Origin: Alphaproteobacteria bacterium
GTDB taxonomy: Bacteria; Pseudomonadota; Alphaproteobacteria; Micropepsales; Micropepsaceae
NCBI GenBank assembly: GCA_025935155.1
Contig: JAICVV010000009.1
Location: forward strand, 1 to 16,532
DNA length: 16,532 nucleotides
Direction: 5' to 3'
The position numbers and the translations under genes are program-made. Each line of letters begins with the position of its first letter. The stretch's first letter is position 1. Of this stretch, positions 6,467 through 14,711 are shown piece after piece. The notes under the pieces are model-generated. The model ran no database searches. It was given only the letters and a program-made list of their open reading frames with translations, and was not told the origin of the DNA.

Positions 6467-7555
6467 CGCGAACAATCGGCTCACGACTTTCGCGGTGTGA
6501 TCCACCATTGGGATAATGCGGGCATAGTTGATCCGGGTGGGCCCCAATACGCCAATTACACCGATCACCTTGCCCTGCGCGTTCGCATAGGGGGCCGCAA
6601 CGATGGAAGAGCCCGAAAGGCTGAACAGCCGGTTTTCCGACCCGATGAAAATTTTTACTCCATCCCCCTGTTTCGCCAATTCCAGCAGATGAATGAGTTC
6701 GTTCTTGCGCTCGATGTCCTCGAACAACATGCGTACCCGCGCGAGATCGGTCTGCGCCTCGACCGTGTCGAGAAGATGCGAAGTCCCGCGCACAATCAGC
6801 ACCTTCTCGGCTTCCGTATGCTCGGGATGGTTTGGGACGGCCAGGGTCGCGAGGCCTTCAGCGACAATCTTGGCGGTCAGCTGGTCGAGCTCCGCCCGTT
6901 CGCCTTCCAGCTCGGCGAGAATTTCGCTGCGGGCGTCGTCCATGGTGCGGCCGCGAAGCCGTGCGTTCAGATAGTTGGATGCCTCTGTCAGCGCCGACAT
7001 AGGTAAGCCGGGCGGTGTGTTGATCAGCCGGTTCTCAACCTGTCCGTCCTCCGTAACCATCACCACCAAAGCCCGGCCCGGCGCGACGCCGACAAATTCG
7101 ACATGCTTCAATGCGGTTTCCTGCTTCGGCGCGACTACCAGGCCCGCGCAGCGCGAAAGGCCGGAGAGCATCATCGTCGCCTGCGTCAGCACGTCTTCCA
7201 GCCCCCGGGTCGGCGGCGAGATGCGCGCTTCGATTGCGGCACGCTCAGTAGCTGACAATTCGCCGATCTCCAGCAGACCATCCACGAACAGCCTCAGGCC
7301 TCTTTCGGTAGGAACCCGTCCAGCGCTGGTGTGAGGCGAATACAGCAAACCCAGAGTCTCAAGGTCTGCCATCACATTGCGGATCGACGCAGGCGAGAGA
7401 CTGTGCGGCAGCCGCTGCGAAAGGGTGCGGGACCCGACGGGCTCGCCCGATGAAAGATAGGCGTCTACCAGATGGCGCAGGATATCCCGCGACCGCTCGC
7501 CGAGTTCACCGGCCAGCATTCGGGCTTGTGCGCAATCGATCGTGGGACCGCTCAA
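6464..7555 (-). CDS. hrcA: HrcA, heat-inducible transcription repressor
   Basis: A 363-residue repressor that binds CIRCE operators and is kept active by GroEL. The winged-helix N-terminus (about residues 15-90) shows RDILRHLVDAYLSSGEPVGS, LSPASIRNVMADLETLGLL and SPHTSAGRVPTERGLRLFVD. The GAF-like middle and C-terminal parts include FVGVAPGRALVVMVT and IGVLGPTRINYARIIPMVD. I chose TTG at 7555: AGGAG stands seven bases before it, whereas the ATG at 7618 and the internal ATG at 7519 lack any ribosome-binding site, and the DNA-binding domain is complete from 7555. It is divergent from rph across 124 bases. I see no CIRCE in that spacer, so autoregulation through CIRCE is not supported here. grpE follows 19 bases downstream. 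Confidence 0.95.
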   Translation of the reverse strand: MSGPTIDCAQARMLAGELGERSRDILRHLVDAYLSSGEPVGSRTLSQRLPHSLSPASIRNVMADLETLGLLYSPHTSAGRVPTERGLRLFVDGLLEIGELSATERAAIEARISPPTRGLEDVLTQATMMLSGLSRCAGLVVAPKQETALKHVEFVGVAPGRALVVMVTEDGQVENRLINTPPGLPMSALTEASNYLNARLRGRTMDDARSEILAELEGERAELDQLTAKIVAEGLATLAVPNHPEHTEAEKVLIVRGTSHLLDTVEAQTDLARVRMLFEDIERKNELIHLLELAKQGDGVKIFIGSENRLFSLSGSSIVAAPYANAQGKVIGVIGVLGPTRINYARIIPMVDHTAKVVSRLFA

Positions 7556-7607
7556 TCCAATACTCCTGCTGCGCAATCCTTTGATCGCACACGAGTTTCC
7601 AGTGTAA

Positions 7608-7629
7608 CGGCGGCCCATTGCAGCCGCCG
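7608..7629. other. Inverted repeat in the hrcA leader
   Basis: CGGCGGC (7608-7614) is the exact reverse complement of GCCGCCG (7623-7629), with an 8-base spacer. It lies 53 bases before the TTG start of hrcA, in the spacer shared with divergent rph. It could fold in the hrcA leader RNA or bind a regulator. The arms are short and GC-rich, so chance is quite possible. Confidence 0.25.
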
Positions 7630-7679
7630 GTCCGGGAGGGCTAGGTAACGGCAGAAACCGCCGACTTCAAGGTAGCGAA

Positions 7680-8393
7680 ATGCGGCCGAGCAATCGCGCG
7701 CCGGACCAGATGCGCCCTGTCAGCTTGCAGCCCGGTGTCGCCCGGCACGCCGAAGGCTCGTGTCTGGTGAAATTTGGCGACACGCATGTGTTCGTAACGG
7801 CAAGCCTCGAAGAGAAAGCCCCACCTTTTCTGAAAGGAACCGGCAAAGGCTGGGTGACTGCGGAATACGGCATGCTGCCCAGGGCGACCAACGAACGGAC
7901 TCGCCGGGAGGCGGCGCAAGGCAAGCAGTCCGGCCGCACGCTGGAAATCCAGCGGCTGATCGGGCGTTCGTTACGCGCAGTGGTGGACCTCACCGCACTG
8001 GGCGAGCGGCAGATCGTGATCGATTGCGACGTGCTGCAGGCCGATGGCGGCACCCGCACGGCTTCGATCACGGGGGGCTTTGTGGCGCTCTCCCAATGCA
8101 TTGGCTTCATGCGCAAGGTCGGCATGCTGTCTAGGCGGGCGATCAAGGATCAGGTGGCAGCCATTTCGTGCGGAATTTTTCGAGGCCACGCCGTGCTGGA
8201 TCTCGACTACGCCGAAGATTCCTCGGCCGAAACCGATGCAAATTTCGTACTGACCGGCTCGGGCGGACTGGTGGAAGTGCAGGGCACGGCGGAAGGTGCC
8301 CCGTTCACAGATGAACAGTTCAGCGAACTGTTGCGGCTGGCGCGTAAGGGTTGCGTGGAATTGGTACAGCTGCAGAAAGAGGCGATCGCATGA
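7680..8393 (+). CDS. rph: Ribonuclease PH
   Basis: A 237-residue phosphorolytic 3'-5' exoribonuclease that trims the 3' ends of tRNA precursors; length matches the family (about 238). Phosphate-binding Arg86 lies in [17 protein letters not shown], and [11 protein letters not shown] (123-133) gives the second phosphate contact (Thr125-Arg126). The active-site aspartates Asp180 and Asp186 are in [14 protein letters not shown]. All are intact. The ATG at 7680 has AAGG seven bases upstream (7669-7672). It is the first gene of a tight plus-strand unit: its TGA overlaps the rdgB ATG as ATGA. It is divergent from hrcA, a frequent alphaproteobacterial arrangement. Confidence 0.97.
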   Translation: MRPSNRAPDQMRPVSLQPGVARHAEGSCLVKFGDTHVFVTASLEEKAPPFLKGTGKGWVTAEYGMLPRATNERTRREAAQGKQSGRTLEIQRLIGRSLRAVVDLTALGERQIVIDCDVLQADGGTRTASITGGFVALSQCIGFMRKVGMLSRRAIKDQVAAISCGIFRGHAVLDLDYAEDSSAETDANFVLTGSGGLVEVQGTAEGAPFTDEQFSELLRLARKGCVELVQLQKEAIA

Positions 8394-9004
8394 GGTTGCG
8401 AGGCGGCACGCTGCTGGTGGCGACGCACAATTCCGGCAAGTTGCGCGAAATCGCAGACCTCCTGGCGCCCTTCGGGATTGAAACGAAAAGCGCCGCCGAA
8501 TTGCGCTTGCCAGAACCTGAGGAAACGGGCGCTACCTTCGAAGAAAACGCAATCCTGAAGGCGCGTGCCGCGGCGGAGGTCAGCGGTCTCGTGTCGCTGG
8601 CCGACGATTCAGGGCTGTGCGTGACGGCTCTCGACGGCGCGCCAGGCATCTACTCCGCACGGTGGGCCGGCCCGCAGAAGGATTTTTCAGCCGGAATTTC
8701 TCGCATCCGGCGCGAATTGCAGGAGAAAAATGTAGCGGATTTCTCGGCAAAATTCGTTTGCGTGCTCGCGTTGGCATCGCCTGATTGCGAAACCGAAACA
8801 TACGAAGGCGAGGTGCATGGGCGTGTTGAGTTCCCGCCTCGTGGAACCCGCGGCTTCGGTTACGATCCGATTTTCGTTCCTGAGGGACTGGGCCAAACCT
8901 TTGGGGAATTGGAACCTGCGCAAAAGCACGCCATGAGCCACCGGGCGCGCGCCTTCGAAAAATTTCTGGCGGCCACAGGCCTGTCCAATCTCAGTGAGCC
9001 CTGA
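8390..9004 (+). CDS. rdgB: dITP/XTP pyrophosphatase RdgB (Ham1 family)
   Basis: A 204-residue house-cleaning enzyme that hydrolyses dITP, ITP and XTP to monophosphates and pyrophosphate. Family motifs are [13 protein letters not shown] (9-21), the [14 protein letters not shown] stretch (45-58) with metal-binding Glu51, [17 protein letters not shown] (70-86) with Asp72, and [10 protein letters not shown] near the C-terminus. I chose the ATG at 8390, which forms an ATGA overlap with the rph stop and has a GAGG ribosome-binding site seven bases upstream; an in-frame ATG at 8351 lies inside rph and is not needed. The end overlaps the hemW start by 11 bases. Confidence 0.96.
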   Translation: MRLRGGTLLVATHNSGKLREIADLLAPFGIETKSAAELRLPEPEETGATFEENAILKARAAAEVSGLVSLADDSGLCVTALDGAPGIYSARWAGPQKDFSAGISRIRRELQEKNVADFSAKFVCVLALASPDCETETYEGEVHGRVEFPPRGTRGFGYDPIFVPEGLGQTFGELEPAQKHAMSHRARAFEKFLAATGLSNLSEP

Positions 9005-10142
9005 GCCTTTCGGAATTTATGTGCATTGGCCGTTCTGCGCGGCCAAATGCCCTTATTGCGATTTCAATTCCCATGTTCGTTCGCAGATCGAGGACGCAGA
9101 TTGGGTAAGCGGGATTCTTCGGGAACTGCATTGTATCGCCACACTGCAAGGCGCTGGGCGTCCTACCGTGGAAACAATTTTCTTCGGCGGTGGAACGCCA
9201 TCGCTGATGCGCGGGCAATCTGTTGCAAGCGTTCTGGATGCAATCGCGAAACTCTGGCCGGTGGCACAGAACGTAGAGATCACCCTGGAGTCGAATCCGG
9301 CGAGTGCAGATGCAGGGCGATTTCACGATTACCGGAACGCAGGCGTCAATCGGCTGTCGCTCGGCGTTCAGGCGCTGAACAATAGGGACCTGAAGGCACT
9401 CGGGCGTTTACACGATGCGGCGGAAGCGAGATCCGCCTTACGGCTGGCGATGCAATGTTTCGATCGCGTTTCGCTGGATTTGATTTACGCCCGTCCGCAT
9501 CAGACCGTGCAGGAATGGCGAAGCGAGCTTAGGGAAGCGATAGCATTCGGGACCGAACATCTATCTCTTTATCAGCTGACAATTGAACCGGCGACACCGT
9601 TTGCTAGTCTGGCGCGGACGGGTGCGCTCACCATCGCTGACGACGATACGGCTGCCGCCCTGTACGAAATCACGCAGGAGCTCACCGATACGGCGGGTAT
9701 TCCGGCCTACGAGATTTCCAATCATGCGAGATCCGGTGCCGAATGCCGTCACAATCTGCTTTATTGGCGATATGGCGATTACGCTGGCGTCGGGCCTGGC
9801 GCGCACGGCCGCCTCACCCTGTCAGGGCGGCGCATCGCATTTTCTTCGGAGAGGCTGCCAGAGCGTTGGCGCGCCAAAGTCGGCGCCGAAGGACATGCAT
9901 TCCTCGAAAATGTCGAACTTACCCAACGAGATGCTGCGCGCGAGCATCTGCTGATGAACCTGAGGCTTATGGAAGGGGTTGATTTGGCCCGCTACGAAAG
10001 CCGATGGGGCATTTCATTGGACCGCCAATACATCGCGTCCCTTGAGTGCGAAGGCCTACTGCAAGTGAGCAACGGATATGTTGCCGCGACGCAATCCGGC
10101 CGCCTTGTCCTCAACAGCCTCATCGTGGCGCTGGCCGGTTAA
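8994..10142 (+). CDS. hemW: HemW, radical SAM heme chaperone (formerly called HemN-like)
   Basis: A 382-residue radical SAM protein. [18 protein letters not shown] carries the 4Fe-4S cysteines Cys15, Cys19 and Cys22 in a CxxxCxxC arrangement. GGGTPSLM follows, and the [20 protein letters not shown] block is typical of HemW rather than coproporphyrinogen dehydrogenase HemN. HemW binds heme and is thought to insert it into respiratory proteins. The start is a GTG at 8994, 11 bases inside rdgB; no ATG fits before the cysteine motif, and no strong ribosome-binding site is visible, so reinitiation from rdgB translation is likely. The stop TAA overlaps the convergent lipoprotein gene by four bases. 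Confidence 0.94.
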   Translation: MSPEPFGIYVHWPFCAAKCPYCDFNSHVRSQIEDADWVSGILRELHCIATLQGAGRPTVETIFFGGGTPSLMRGQSVASVLDAIAKLWPVAQNVEITLESNPASADAGRFHDYRNAGVNRLSLGVQALNNRDLKALGRLHDAAEARSALRLAMQCFDRVSLDLIYARPHQTVQEWRSELREAIAFGTEHLSLYQLTIEPATPFASLARTGALTIADDDTAAALYEITQELTDTAGIPAYEISNHARSGAECRHNLLYWRYGDYAGVGPGAHGRLTLSGRRIAFSSERLPERWRAKVGAEGHAFLENVELTQRDAAREHLLMNLRLMEGVDLARYESRWGISLDRQYIASLECEGLLQVSNGYVAATQSGRLVLNSLIVALAG

Positions 10143-11371
10143 GAACCCGGCGCCTGGAAACTCCGCGGCGCGGGGTCGACGATGCGAAATCCCTCCGGCG
10201 TGACCGCCAGGATGGCGAGGCCCCGGTCGCAGCTTCCGTCTGCATTGAAGCGGAATACGCCGCTCACTCCCGAAAAGCCGTTCGGGTCCAGGAGCGCCGC
10301 ATCTGTGAAGCGGTGATAGGGCTTTCCCGATGTCAGAGCCGCAATAAGCGAAATCGCGTCATAGGCAAGCGGCGCCAGTTGAGGAGCCTCTGTTCCGAAA
10401 ATTGCGCGGTAATGCCCATCGAAATTTGCGTCTGCCCGCGGCGGCGGGGCGGCGAACCATCCGCCGGAGAGCGATGCCTCCCTGGCGAGCGATCTCTCCG
10501 CCCACAGACCGGTTCCCAGCAGCTGCGGATGAGTGGGACCAAGCAGGGCGGCCAGCGCAGCGAGCTGTGTACCGCCCTGGGCAATCAGGATCGCATCCGC
10601 GCCGCTTGCAGAAGCGGCACTGGCGGTCTGCGAAAGGTCGGTTGTACCCGGATCGAAACGGAGGACGGCGCGAACGGTCACTTTGTCCGCGGCCGCCACC
10701 GCCTTGAACGCACCAAGGACGCGGTCACCGTAAGCGTTGCGGGGAATAACGCCCGTGAAATTGCTGTGTCCATGCGCGGCCGCATAAGAGACCACGCGTT
10801 TCACCTCGGTTTCGGGCTGATAGCTGAGGAGGAACACGCCATCGCCGCCGACCGCGCGATCGGTGGAAAATGCAATCACCGGAACCCCGCGATCGCGCGC
10901 AACCGGAGCCACGGCCGTTACCGATTGCGCAAACAACGGGCCGATAATCACCTCCGCACCCTCGGACAGAAGAGTGCGTGCGGCAGATGCCGCTTCGGCA
11001 GGGGTCGCACCTTCGTTTTCCGGCAGTAGCAGAATGTCAGGATTATGGGCATCGAACATGGCGAGCTGTGCCGCGTTCAGCATGGCTTTTGCGAGGTTGC
11101 GTGTGGCGGCCGAACCGTTGGAAAACGGCAGCAACACGCCCACTCGTACCGGCACATGGCCGGCTGGTGTATTGGAAAGACGAATGAAGCCCGGCTGTTC
11201 TCCGGTCAGCGGGTGCTTGGCAACTGTCCGCGCGTGTGCCGGCGCGGGTGGAGGAGCGGGCGGGGCTTGCGGTTTGGGAGGCGGCACGCAGGCCGCGACG
11301 CTGGCTATCGCCAGTGCGCCCGCAATGGCGCAAACTCTTTTCAGCAGGCGGGTGGGCCGGGATGCAATCAT
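10139..11371 (-). CDS. LpoA-like lipoprotein, putative penicillin-binding protein activator
   Basis: A 410-residue predicted lipoprotein. The signal sequence (1-27) ends in a lipobox SVAAC with Cys28, followed by a proline-rich linker (29-47). The rest, from about residue 70 (VRVGVLLPFSNGSAA), is a type 1 periplasmic-binding fold of the leucine-binding-protein class, with EVIIGPLFAQSV and VPVIAFSTDRAV as recognisable blocks. LpoA in E. coli is an outer-membrane lipoprotein that activates PBP1a, and its gene sits beside rsmI and yraN, as here. I infer the same family, but an activity on a penicillin-binding protein is not shown by sequence. The N-terminal TPR-like half of E. coli LpoA is absent. 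A GAGGA ribosome-binding site lies 11 bases before ATG 11371. The first 10 bases overlap divergent rsmI. Confidence 0.85.
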   Translation of the reverse strand: MIASRPTRLLKRVCAIAGALAIASVAACVPPPKPQAPPAPPPAPAHARTVAKHPLTGEQPGFIRLSNTPAGHVPVRVGVLLPFSNGSAATRNLAKAMLNAAQLAMFDAHNPDILLLPENEGATPAEAASAARTLLSEGAEVIIGPLFAQSVTAVAPVARDRGVPVIAFSTDRAVGGDGVFLLSYQPETEVKRVVSYAAAHGHSNFTGVIPRNAYGDRVLGAFKAVAAADKVTVRAVLRFDPGTTDLSQTASAASASGADAILIAQGGTQLAALAALLGPTHPQLLGTGLWAERSLAREASLSGGWFAAPPPRADANFDGHYRAIFGTEAPQLAPLAYDAISLIAALTSGKPYHRFTDAALLDPNGFSGVSGVFRFNADGSCDRGLAILAVTPEGFRIVDPAPRSFQAPGS

Positions 11372-12273
11372 CGAAAACGAAGTCCTCGGAAAGCGGTGGG
11401 AAACGCGCCGAAAATAATCTTGCCCGCCATAACGCACCAAGCGAGGCTGCGGGACTTTACATTGTCGCCACGCCAATCGGAAACGCGCGCGACATCACCC
11501 TGCGGGGATTGGATGTTCTTGGCTCCTGCGACCTGATCGCAGCGGAGGACACCCGGGTGACCGCGAAGCTGATGGCCATCTATGGGATCTCGAAACCGCT
11601 CACTCCCTACAATGACCATAATGCGGTCCGCGAACGGCCGCGGTTGCTGGCGCGCGTGGCCGGAGGGGCGCGGCTTGCCCTGGTGAGCGATGCGGGAACC
11701 CCCCTCATTTCCGATCCGGGATACAAGCTGGTGCGTGAGGCGCTGGCAAAGGGCCTGAGCGTGCACGCCATACCGGGCCCTTCCGCGGCGCTGACGGCGC
11801 TCACCTTGGCCGGTCTTCCGACGAACCGGTTTTTGTTTGCGGGATTTCTTCCCAGCAAACAGGGAGAGCGGCGGCGCACGCTGGAAGAAGTCCGAGGCGT
11901 GGCTGCCAGTCTGATCTTCTTCGAAGCCGGCCGCCGGATCGCCGAAGCCTTGGCTGATATGCATTCGGTTCTGGGCGACCGCGATGCTGCAGTGGCTCGT
12001 GAACTCACCAAGCTGCACGAAGAGGTCCGGCGGGGCAGCCTTGGCTCTTTGGCGTCGGAATTCGCGACCCAGCCGCCGCCAAAGGGGGAGATCACCGTCG
12101 TTGTGGCGCCCCCCATCGCTTCCACGCCCGATGTCGCTCGGGCAGATGCGCTATTGGAAAAGGCGATGGCCTATATGCCTTTGAGCGCGGCGGCGGACCT
12201 GATTTCAACAGCGCTCGATTTTCCGAAGCGCGCTATCTACGAGCGGGCGCTCAGTCTAAAGACAAAACTGTGA
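11362..12273 (+). CDS. rsmI: RsmI, 16S rRNA C1402 2'-O-methyltransferase
   Basis: A 303-residue SAM-dependent tetrapyrrole-methylase-fold enzyme that methylates the ribose of C1402 in the 16S decoding centre. Motifs are GLYIVATPIGN (31-41), AEDTRVT (61-67), LVSDAGTPLISDPGYKLV (107-124) and IPGPSAALTAL (137-147). The C-terminal small domain with LSAAADLIS and FPKRAIYERAL is present. It carries about 30 residues before the usual N-terminus, rich in Ser, Lys and Glu. The ATG at 11362 is the only reasonable start after the one at 11236; its ribosome-binding site is weak. Its stop overlaps yraN as GTGA. Confidence 0.95.
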   Translation: MQSSKTKSSESGGKRAENNLARHNAPSEAAGLYIVATPIGNARDITLRGLDVLGSCDLIAAEDTRVTAKLMAIYGISKPLTPYNDHNAVRERPRLLARVAGGARLALVSDAGTPLISDPGYKLVREALAKGLSVHAIPGPSAALTALTLAGLPTNRFLFAGFLPSKQGERRRTLEEVRGVAASLIFFEAGRRIAEALADMHSVLGDRDAAVARELTKLHEEVRRGSLGSLASEFATQPPPKGEITVVVAPPIASTPDVARADALLEKAMAYMPLSAAADLISTALDFPKRAIYERALSLKTKL

Positions 12274-12668
12274 AGAGCAAGGACCGCAACGCAAGGCTGG
12301 CTGCCGAGCGCCGTGGCCGCCGCGGCGAACTGCTTGCCAGCATTATGCTGATGCTCAAAGGCTACAGAATTCTTGGCCGGCGCGTCCGGAGCCGGTTCGG
12401 AGAAATCGACCTGATCGCGCGATCGCCTGCGGGCATACTATGCTTCGTTGAAGTGAAGGCACGGACGGCCGGCGAGACCGCCCTGGACTCGGTGAGCATG
12501 CACCAGCAAATGCGGATCGGGCGCGCGGCAGAACTGTATCTGGCGCAGCGCCCGCAGCTTGGCGCCAAAGGTGTTCGCTTCGATCTGGTAACTGTTGCTG
12601 CGCGCCGTCTGCCGCAGCATTTTCCTGCCGCTTGGCAGCCAGAAGCCTGGGGCAGTACTCGCCTGTAG
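12270..12668 (+). CDS. yraN: YraN family (UPF0102) nuclease-fold protein
   Basis: A 132-residue protein, as long as E. coli YraN (131). It has the restriction-endonuclease-like core: RRGE (17-20), SRFGEIDLIA (41-50) with Asp47, and CFVEVKART (58-66) with Glu61 and Lys63. The exact role of the family is not settled; it is often linked to DNA processing. The start is a GTG that overlaps the rsmI stop as GTGA, so it is probably translationally coupled. A similar rsmI-yraN closeness is widespread in Proteobacteria. It is followed after 84 bases by gshB. Confidence 0.92.
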   Translation: MKSKDRNARLAAERRGRRGELLASIMLMLKGYRILGRRVRSRFGEIDLIARSPAGILCFVEVKARTAGETALDSVSMHQQMRIGRAAELYLAQRPQLGAKGVRFDLVTVAARRLPQHFPAAWQPEAWGSTRL

Positions 12669-12680
12669 AACAGACCGGCG

Positions 12681-12709
12681 TTGCCGATCTTTCGCACAGC
12701 AGATTACAT
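12681..12709 (+). promoter_or_regulatory. Weak candidate promoter before gshB
   Basis: TTGCCG (12681-12686) and TTACAT (12704-12709) are separated by 17 bases in the 84-base yraN-gshB gap. The -35 match is fair and the -10 match poor. If real, gshB would have its own promoter besides readthrough from rsmI-yraN. Confidence 0.22.
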
Positions 12710-12752
12710 ATGAGAGCGCAATGCGTCGCTTGCTTCCAGCTCTGGAGGATAC

Positions 12753-13697
12753 ATGCCGCTGATCGTCGCCATTCAAATGGATCCCATCGAGCGGATCGAT
12801 ATCGCAGGCGATTCGACTTTTGCGCTCGCGCTTGAGGCACAGGCGCGCGGCCATTCACTGCTCTATTACGGTCCGCGCGATTTAACGTTTCGCGACGGTA
12901 TCGTGACGGCGCGCTGCCGCCCCCTCGCGGTGCGGAACCGGAAGGGCGATCACTTCACCCTGGGCGAGAGTTTTGTTCAGGACCTTTCGCAAACCGATGT
13001 TGTGCTGATGCGGCAGGATCCGCCGTTCGATATGGCTTACATCACTGCCACGTATATTCTCGAGCGCATCCATCCGAAAACGCTGGTTGTCAACGATCCT
13101 TTTCATGTCCGCAACGCGCCGGAGAAGCTGTTTGTCACGTTGTTCCAGGATCTGATGCCATCGACCCTGATCACGTCGGACCGGGCGGAAATCAGCGCAT
13201 TCCGCGCCGAGCACCGGGACATCATTCTGAAGCCGCTGTACGGCAATGGGGGCGCTGGCGTGTTTCGCGTAAAAGAGAGCGACGAGAATCTGGGCGCCAT
13301 GCTCGAAATGTTCACCGCCTTCTATCGCGAGCCGATCGTCGTGCAGCGGTACGTCCCGCAAGTTCGCGATGGCGACAAGCGTATTCTCTTGGTGGACGGC
13401 GAATGCGCCGGCGCCGTTAATCGCGTTCCGGCGCAGGGCGAGGCCCGCTCAAACATGCATGTTGGAGGACGGCCGGAGGCAACGGCACTGACCGCAAGGG
13501 AGGAATTCATCTGCAGGAGGATCGGGCCAGAGCTCAAATCGCGCGGATTAATCTTCGCCGGGATTGACGTGATTGGAGATTATCTCACCGAGGTTAACGT
13601 CACGTCGCCGACAGGTATTCAGGAGGTGAAGCGTTTTGGCGGACCGGATGCGGCCGCGCTCGTCTGGGATGCCATTGAGCAGCGTCTGGCAGGCTGA
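12753..13697 (+). CDS. gshB: Glutathione synthetase (prokaryotic GshB)
   Basis: A 314-residue ATP-grasp ligase joining gamma-glutamylcysteine and glycine; E. coli GshB has 316. It starts [20 protein letters not shown], typical of the family. Further marks are [18 protein letters not shown] (residues 89-106), [16 protein letters not shown], the ATP-grasp glycine loop [35 protein letters not shown], and ATP/Mg-binding [13 protein letters not shown] near the C-terminus. All expected residues appear intact. The ATG at 12753 has GGAGG at 12744-12748, four bases away. A hairpin follows the stop. Confidence 0.97.
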   Translation: MPLIVAIQMDPIERIDIAGDSTFALALEAQARGHSLLYYGPRDLTFRDGIVTARCRPLAVRNRKGDHFTLGESFVQDLSQTDVVLMRQDPPFDMAYITATYILERIHPKTLVVNDPFHVRNAPEKLFVTLFQDLMPSTLITSDRAEISAFRAEHRDIILKPLYGNGGAGVFRVKESDENLGAMLEMFTAFYREPIVVQRYVPQVRDGDKRILLVDGECAGAVNRVPAQGEARSNMHVGGRPEATALTAREEFICRRIGPELKSRGLIFAGIDVIGDYLTEVNVTSPTGIQEVKRFGGPDAAALVWDAIEQRLAG

Positions 13698-13700
13698 GTC

Positions 13701-13717
13701 AGCGGCTTCGAGCCGCT
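13701..13717 (+). terminator. Hairpin after gshB, possible terminator
   Basis: AGCGGCT (13701-13707), TCG loop, AGCCGCT (13711-13717) form a perfect 7-base stem four bases after the gshB stop. What follows is TCTCACAG, so the U-tract of an intrinsic terminator is weak. It lies between convergent gshB and the olsB-like gene. Confidence 0.45.
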
Positions 13718-13772
13718 TCTCACAGACGTGCCCGTGCCTCCAAAATTCTTTATACGATTTGCTCGAGACGTC

Positions 13773-14618
13773 CTACAGTTCGATTGAGCGTGCGAAGCGG
13801 GCGCGATACCGTGAATCCATTGTCGAAAGCGGGAAATAGATAAAGACATCGGTCGTATCGAACTGGCGATCGATCACCGCACCGTCTCCAATCGAACCGC
13901 CGGCGCGAAGATAGCCTTTGATCATTGGCGGCAGCGCGTGCAATGCGGCTTTCGGCTCGATAAGCTCTTTCGGAAGCCGGTCCATTTCCACATACAGCTC
14001 GGGCCATGCTCGCACGGCGATGCCATCCGGCATGGGATGGTAATGATGAAGGTAAGAAAGCGGAAGCGACAACGCGTCGGGATCGGTTCCTGCGAGCGAC
14101 GCGCAGCCGAACATCAGATCGATCGAGAAACGCAAGCAATACACCATCACCCCGCGCCACAGGAGTTGCATCGTCGATGCTTTAGAGCGGTAGTCCTTCA
14201 AAATGCACGAGCGGCCAAGCTCAACGAGATTGGAAGTGCCCGATTCGGCCAACATGCGGCCGATATCGTACTCGCCGCCGGTATAAAAGCCGCCGGCGCG
14301 GTTCGCATCGATATCGCGCATGAGCCGGTATGTGCCAACCACTACGGGCTGGCCGTTAGCATCGATTGCGCTTCGATCGATCACCAGCATGTGATCGCAA
14401 AAGGCATCGAAGCGGTCGAAATCCCGCCGCCCTTCGCGCATCTCCGGCGAAGGAACAGCGGTCATCTCCTCATAGAATACGCGATAGCGAAGATGCTGCG
14501 CCGCATCGACCTCACCTTCCGTTTCCGCCAGCCGCACCTCGAGTGCGCCCGCAGCGGCCAGAACGGGCCATTCGGCAAGACGTCCTTGCAACGGCCCGGG
14601 CTCGTGAACGTTAACCAA
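13773..14618 (-). CDS. olsB: OlsB-like L-ornithine N-acyltransferase (GNAT-type)
   Basis: A 281-residue acyltransferase from the chosen start. Family blocks are LEVRLAET (26-33), LRYRVFYEEM (43-52), DRFDAFCDHMLVID (68-81), VVGTYRLMRD, NLVELGRSCILKDYR and, near the end, KGYLRAGGSIGDGAVID. OlsB adds a 3-hydroxyacyl chain from acyl carrier protein to ornithine, giving lyso-ornithine lipid; OlsA then completes the membrane lipid. No olsA is in the window. No ATG or GTG is available before the conserved region: the frame is closed by TAG six codons above TTG 14672. I prefer TTG 14618 because AGGA stands seven bases upstream; TTG 14672 has no such site and would give 299 residues. The exact acyl acceptor is inferred from the family. 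Confidence 0.85.
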   Translation of the reverse strand: MVNVHEPGPLQGRLAEWPVLAAAGALEVRLAETEGEVDAAQHLRYRVFYEEMTAVPSPEMREGRRDFDRFDAFCDHMLVIDRSAIDANGQPVVVGTYRLMRDIDANRAGGFYTGGEYDIGRMLAESGTSNLVELGRSCILKDYRSKASTMQLLWRGVMVYCLRFSIDLMFGCASLAGTDPDALSLPLSYLHHYHPMPDGIAVRAWPELYVEMDRLPKELIEPKAALHALPPMIKGYLRAGGSIGDGAVIDRQFDTTDVFIYFPLSTMDSRYRARFARSIEL

Positions 14619-14711
14619 AGCGAATTCCTGAAGTCGGCGAGAGGTCTTTCGGGGCGGCGCTCCAAGCGTCAAGACAAAACGAATCTACAGAATTGGGCTC
14701 CTCATCGCAAT

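Noticed and set aside
6460..6475. parS-like sequence CGTTTCACGCGAACAA
   Set aside because: It matches the TGTTTCACGTGAAACA consensus at only 12 of 16 positions, breaks the palindrome in the right half, and overlaps the end of hrcA far from any parAB gene.
7643..7671. CTTGAA (minus strand, 7671-7666) as the -35 of a heat-shock promoter for hrcA
   Set aside because: The matching -10 is poor: TTACCT at 17 bases is far from CCCCATNT, and CCTAG at 20 bases is too distant. It also overlaps the rph ribosome-binding site region. Not strong enough to annotate.
10046..11029. Open frame of 327 codons on the plus strand spanning the end of hemW and the lipoprotein gene
   Set aside because: It crosses the end of one clear gene and runs antisense to another; Arg- and Cys-rich with no motif.
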